DNA from: Bacillota bacterium
Lineage (GTDB): Bacteria; Bacillota; Clostridia; DSM-8532
Length of the DNA: 15,511 nucleotides
Assembly (NCBI GenBank): GCA_023459915.1
Contig: JAEWSN010000238.1
Span: 1 to 15,511, forward strand
Reading direction: 5' to 3'
The notes under the pieces were generated by a model, which was not told where the DNA came from, did not search any database, and saw only the letters and a program-made list of their open reading frames with translations. The translations under genes and the position numbers were made by a program. This document shows positions 12,960 through 15,511 of the stretch, in pieces. Position 1 is the first letter of the stretch. Every line of letters starts with the position of its first letter.

Positions 12960-14939
12960 TCAGTTCGGGTCGTCCAACAGCTGCCCGGGCGTCTCGGACA
13001 GCGTCTGGAGGGTTTCCCGGTCCAGGCTTTCAGCCGCATCCTTCTTTCGGTTTCTCGCGGGCGTTCCCTTGGTTCCCGTACCAGCGGACCGCTTGGGAGA
13101 GCCGGTCGCTTTCTTGGTTTCACGCTTTTTCTGTGCCGGCTTGGCCTGCGTTTCCTTTTTCACGCCAGCCTTCGCCGCCGCTTCCTTTTTCGTACCAGCC
13201 TTTTCCGCCGTTTCCTTTTTCGCGCCGGCCTTCGCCGCCGCTCCCTTTTTCGCGGCCGGCTTGCGTGTCTGTTTGCCCGCCGGCACTGATGTGTCCGTCT
13301 CCTCCCCTACCGACACCGGCGTCGCCTCGGACGCGGCTGTCACGGCGGGGGTCCTGGACGCTTTGCGCGCACGCGATGTCGCGCGCGTGGCGGCAGGCAC
13401 GGGCTCAACGGACACCGTCGCCTCCGCGGCGGTTTTCCGCGCAGCACGTTTGCGTGGCGGCTTTGGGGTGACAACCGGCTGGTCCGGAAACGCCGTCATG
13501 ATTTCCCGGTACAATGCCTCATACTCCCGTGCCGCGTGATCCCAGCTGAAGTCCTGCCGCATGCAGGCACGGACAAGGTTTTCCCATTGCTCCGGCTCCC
13601 GGAACAGGGCAAACGCCCGACGCAGCGCGTCCAGCATTTCATGCGCATTGTAGTTGGCAAAGGTAAAGCCGGTTCCCTCGCCGGTAAGGCGATTGTAGGG
13701 AACCACCGTGTCCTTGAGGCCTCCGGTTTCCCTGACAACAGGAACCGTGCCGTACCGCATGCTGAAAATCTGTGACAGGCCGCACGGCTCAAACAGGGAC
13801 GGCATCAGGAACATGTCGCAGCCCGCATACATCCGCTGCGCCAGCACGCCATCATAGCGGATATGCGCGGACATTTTCCGGGGATACGCATGATGCGCCC
13901 AACGGAACAATTCCTCATACTTCGCGTCGCCCGTGCCCAGCACCATGACCTGCACATCTTCCCGCAACAGTTCCTCCAGCACATGCGCAACCAGATCGAA
14001 GCCCTTTTGATCCACCATCCGGGAAATGATGCCGACCAACGGCACATCCGGACGCACCGGCAGATGATGCTGGCGCTGCAAATGCTCCTTGTTCACAGCC
14101 TTGCCGGTGAGATCGGACGCGCTGAAGGTCGCATACAGCCTGGTATCTGTCTGCGGGTCGTTGTGTTCGTAATCAATGCCGTTGACAATGCCCCGCAGGT
14201 CGGTACCCCGCCGCGCGATGGTGCCCTCCAGTCCCTCCCCGAAGAAGGGATGGCGAATCTCCTCCGCATAGGTGCGGCTGACCGTGGTGATGCGGGTGGA
14301 CTGGTTGAGCGCGCCCTGCATGAAGTTGACGCAGTCGTTGTGGGCCACGCCGCCATGATAGAACCAGCTCCAGTCCAGCCCAAGCACGGTGTCCATCATT
14401 CCTTTGGGGAAAACGCCCTGATACCGCAGGTTGTGGATGGTATAGACGGTTCTCATGTCACGATAGAATCCGTTCTCACGGCTCCAGCGGAAATGGGCGT
14501 CCAGGAAGACCGGGGTCATGCCGGTCTGCCAGTCGTTGAGATGAAGAATGTCCGGCTTGAAGCCGATGACCGGCAAAAACGCCAGAATGGCGCGGCTGAA
14601 AAAGGCGAACCGCTCCCCGTCATCGCCCTCGCCATAATACCAGTCCCGGTGAAAATAAAACTCGTTGTCCAGAAAATAGCAGGTGACCCCCTTCTCCTCC
14701 AGCCGGTAGATGCCGCAGTACTGTCTGCGCCACACGAGGTCCACCTCCACATGGCCAAGAAAGGTCATCCGCTCCAGGTACTGCGCGGGAATCTGCTTGA
14801 ACTTGGGCATGACCACGCGCACATCCAGTCCGTTCCTGCACAGCGCGCGCGGCAGGGAGCCGGCGACATCGGCCAGGCCTCCGGTTTTCACAAAAGGTTC
14901 AACCTCCGATGAGGCAAACAAAACTTTCAAGGGTTCCAT
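12960..14939 (-). CDS. glgA: Glycogen synthase (ADP-glucose type, GT5) with histone-H1-like C-terminal tail
   Basis: GlgA elongates alpha-1,4-glucan using ADP-glucose. Residues 1 to about 484 form the GT5 enzyme: KTGGLADVAG (Lys18 onward) binds the nucleotide sugar, LHLNDWQTG is the conserved mid-N-domain segment, GIISRMVDQKGFDL opens the C-domain, and FEPCGLSQIFSMRYGTVPVVRETGGL (in part, near 383) is the retaining-GT active-site block. Usual length is about 480, but this protein has 659 residues. The extra roughly 175 residues are Lys/Ala/Arg/Thr-rich with KAGAKKET-type repeats, resembling histone H1 tails. The start is the ATG at 14937-14939 with AGGAGG upstream; the frame extends 28 codons further but without support. 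An extended -10 promoter lies at 15044-15052. larC follows after 68 bases. Confidence 0.94.
   Translation of the reverse strand: MEPLKVLFASSEVEPFVKTGGLADVAGSLPRALCRNGLDVRVVMPKFKQIPAQYLERMTFLGHVEVDLVWRRQYCGIYRLEEKGVTCYFLDNEFYFHRDWYYGEGDDGERFAFFSRAILAFLPVIGFKPDILHLNDWQTGMTPVFLDAHFRWSRENGFYRDMRTVYTIHNLRYQGVFPKGMMDTVLGLDWSWFYHGGVAHNDCVNFMQGALNQSTRITTVSRTYAEEIRHPFFGEGLEGTIARRGTDLRGIVNGIDYEHNDPQTDTRLYATFSASDLTGKAVNKEHLQRQHHLPVRPDVPLVGIISRMVDQKGFDLVAHVLEELLREDVQVMVLGTGDAKYEELFRWAHHAYPRKMSAHIRYDGVLAQRMYAGCDMFLMPSLFEPCGLSQIFSMRYGTVPVVRETGGLKDTVVPYNRLTGEGTGFTFANYNAHEMLDALRRAFALFREPEQWENLVRACMRQDFSWDHAAREYEALYREIMTAFPDQPVVTPKPPRKRAARKTAAEATVSVEPVPAATRATSRARKASRTPAVTAASEATPVSVGEETDTSVPAGKQTRKPAAKKGAAAKAGAKKETAEKAGTKKEAAAKAGVKKETQAKPAQKKRETKKATGSPKRSAGTGTKGTPARNRKKDAAESLDRETLQTLSETPGQLLDDPN
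13152..13261. repeat. 30-bp tandem repeat coding the GlgA tail
   Basis: Four imperfect copies of a 30-base unit begin at about 13152, 13182, 13212 and 13242 (each starting TTCCTTTTTC or TCCCTTTTTC on the plus strand). They encode 10-residue units of the type AKAGxKKETx in the C-terminal tail of GlgA on the minus strand. The copies differ mainly in the middle bases, so they are not a very recent duplication. Confidence 0.82.
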
Positions 14940-14997
14940 GCTTCTCCTCCTGCAAACATCATCAATGGATTCGTTGCAAACAACATCTGTCAACCTG

Positions 14998-15033
14998 AAA
15001 AACGCGCCGCAAAACGAACCCATGAACTGGCGC
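14998..15033 (-). other. Possible attenuator-like hairpin in the glgA leader
   Basis: On the minus strand GCGCC (15033-15029) can pair with GGCGC (15008-15004) and is followed by a GTTTTT run (15003-14998). The stem is only five pairs with a 20-base loop, so this is a weak candidate for premature termination upstream of glgA. Confidence 0.2.
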
Positions 15034-15043
15034 CTTTGACTTC

Positions 15044-15071
15044 ATTATCCCACAAAATGGCCCCTCAAAAA
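15044..15071 (-). promoter_or_regulatory. Extended -10 promoter candidate for glgA
   Basis: On the minus strand TG-G-GATAAT (15052-15044) forms an extended -10; the -35 region is poor (TTTTTG, 15071-15066, 16-base spacer). Predicted start near 15037 gives a leader of about 98 bases. Confidence 0.5.
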
Positions 15072-15081
15072 CACCAACCCG

Positions 15082-15295
15082 ATGCATGATTCTAGTGTAA
15101 CAACTCGCTTCTGCGAGTTGTGCTGCAGGAATTCTTGAATTCCTGCAGCCTGAAGGCACGATATCGTGCCTTCAGGACACTGAATCACCGATTCCGGCAA
15201 CTGAAACAGCCTTTGGCTGTTTCAGCAACGACAAGTTTGCAGGCAAACTTGTCGTTGAAAGTCGCAGAGCGACTTTTTGCGCTGCAATCATGCAT
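15082..15295. other. Tandem array of perfect hairpins enclosed by a 10-bp inverted repeat (candidate structured RNA or DNA element)
   Basis: Between divergent glgA and the methyltransferase gene, hairpins follow one another nearly without gaps. H1 is 15100-15121 (9-bp stem, loop TTCT). H2 is 15122-15149 (12 bp, CTTG). H3 is 15150-15175 (11-bp stem, loop ATAT, within a 28-base perfect palindrome 15149-15176). H4 is 15182-15194 (5 bp, ACC). H5 is 15201-15225 (11 bp, TTT). H6 is 15226-15257 (14 bp, CAGG). H7 is 15258-15276 (8 bp, AGA) followed by TTTTT. Arms 15082-15091 and 15286-15295 are exact 10-base reverse complements and could close the whole as a multi-branch junction. The stems have no mismatches and unrelated sequences. 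No coding frame is convincing. I do not recognise a known RNA family. Confidence 0.75.
15258..15278 (+). terminator. Terminator-like hairpin at the end of the array
   Basis: An 8-bp perfect stem AAAGTCGC/GCGACTTT (15258-15265 with 15269-15276, loop AGA) is followed directly by T-residues (T15274-15278). On the plus strand this is a good intrinsic terminator, placed upstream of the methyltransferase promoter. No annotated plus-strand gene precedes it, so it would end an independent plus-strand transcript from the hairpin array. Confidence 0.65.
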
Positions 15296-15319
15296 ACGAT
15301 ATCGGACGGGGTCAAGGTG

Positions 15320-15328
15320 TGCTACAAT
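15320..15328 (+). promoter_or_regulatory. Extended -10 promoter for the methyltransferase gene
   Basis: TG-C-TACAAT (15320-15328) is an extended -10 hexamer without a good -35 (TATCGG at 17 bases). The predicted start is near 15335, about 40 bases before the ATG. Confidence 0.6.
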
Positions 15329-15374
15329 GCAAAGCGACAGGTGCCTTCAATCTGTCTGACGGAGGGGAAACGGA

Positions 15375-15511
15375 ATGGCCAAAGCATACCTCGTTCACAA
15401 CAAGGAATTCAGGGTGGACTCTGGACACCCATGGTTGTTCCGCAGCGACATAGAGCGCGTGTCCGGCAACCCGTTGCCCGGCAATGCCATTGATGTTCAT
15501 GCCCAGGACGG
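15375..15511 (+). CDS. Class I rRNA methyltransferase, RlmI-like, N-terminal PUA domain (partial)
   Basis: Only 45 codons are visible before the window ends. The sequence begins MAKAYLVHNKEFRVDSGHPWLF and continues with RSDIERVSGNPLPGNAIDV. The HPW-L/V-F, then I-x-R-V-x-G-x-P-x-P-G pattern marks the N-terminal PUA domain of RlmI-type SAM-dependent methyltransferases, which methylate a cytosine of 23S rRNA (m5C1962 in E. coli). The start is the ATG at 15375, with GGAGGGG at 15361-15367 about seven bases upstream. A full protein would be about 390-400 residues, so the catalytic domain is outside the window and the exact target cannot be assigned. It is divergent from glgA. Confidence 0.82.
   Translation, partial: MAKAYLVHNKEFRVDSGHPWLFRSDIERVSGNPLPGNAIDVHAQD

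Noticed and set aside
12304..13539. 411-codon plus-strand frame across larC and glgA
   Set aside because: It is made of antisense of the His tract (valine/methionine runs) and antisense of the GlgA tail repeats. Both minus-strand genes are certain.
13863..14912. 349-codon plus-strand frame antisense to glgA
   Set aside because: No recognisable family, and it lies entirely within a clear GT5 coding region.
15082..15295. CRISPR array
   Set aside because: The palindromes differ from one another and there are no direct repeats of constant length with spacers; no cas gene is nearby.
15120..15359. 79-codon open frame across the hairpin array
   Set aside because: It reads through the palindromes and terminator and runs to just before the methyltransferase start, with no ribosome site and no recognisable similarity.

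Overview
The window looks like an ordinary chromosomal stretch of a GC-rich Gram-positive bacterium, most likely an endospore-forming lineage of the Bacillota (Firmicutes). The basis is a Spo0E-type phosphatase gene, a DivIVA-domain gene, an Lrp/aminotransferase pair arranged like Bacillus alaR-alaT, strong GGAGG ribosome binding sites, and several clean SigA-type promoters with 17-base spacers. I cannot name the species. I recognise no insertion sequence, prophage, tRNA, rRNA or CRISPR array.

Layout. 1-597 (-): 5' part of an ABC exporter ATPase, cut by the window edge. 598-861: intergenic, with two perfect hairpins sharing a core. 862-1629 (-): fabI, divergent from a Spo0E-like gene (1894-2091, +). 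A bidirectional terminator separates that gene from an alanine-type aminotransferase (2215-3387, -), which is translationally coupled to an upstream Lrp/AsnC regulator (3384-3866, -). A DivIVA-domain gene (4006-4497, -) is divergent from alpha-glucan phosphorylase glgP (4703-7267, +). Next comes a membrane-anchored DD-carboxypeptidase-fold protein (7409-8707, +), which shares a terminator with convergent prfB (8729-9844, -). Divergent from prfB is a three-gene plus-strand group: a 58-residue Cys-containing protein and the two halves of a ThrE-type exporter (10034-11597). Its end overlaps convergent larC (11539-12891, -), which lies just downstream of glycogen synthase glgA (12960-14939, -). 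After glgA comes a 435-base divergent intergenic region packed with hairpins, then the start of an RlmI-type rRNA methyltransferase gene (15375 onward, +).

Functional links: glgA and glgP make and degrade storage alpha-glucan but lie in separate transcription units. The Lrp regulator probably controls its partner aminotransferase. The exporter halves form one transporter. LarC is a nickel-cofactor assembly protein found here without larA, larB or larE.

Most unusual items: (1) an almost fully base-paired run of six to seven consecutive hairpins, bounded by a 10-bp inverted repeat and ending in a terminator-like element, between glgA and the methyltransferase; (2) an S11-family D,D-carboxypeptidase that has lost all three catalytic motifs; (3) a glycogen synthase with a histone-H1-like Lys/Ala tail of about 175 residues encoded by 30-bp tandem repeats; (4) a LarC with 28 histidines at alternating positions; (5) a small gene whose promoter predicts a leaderless mRNA.
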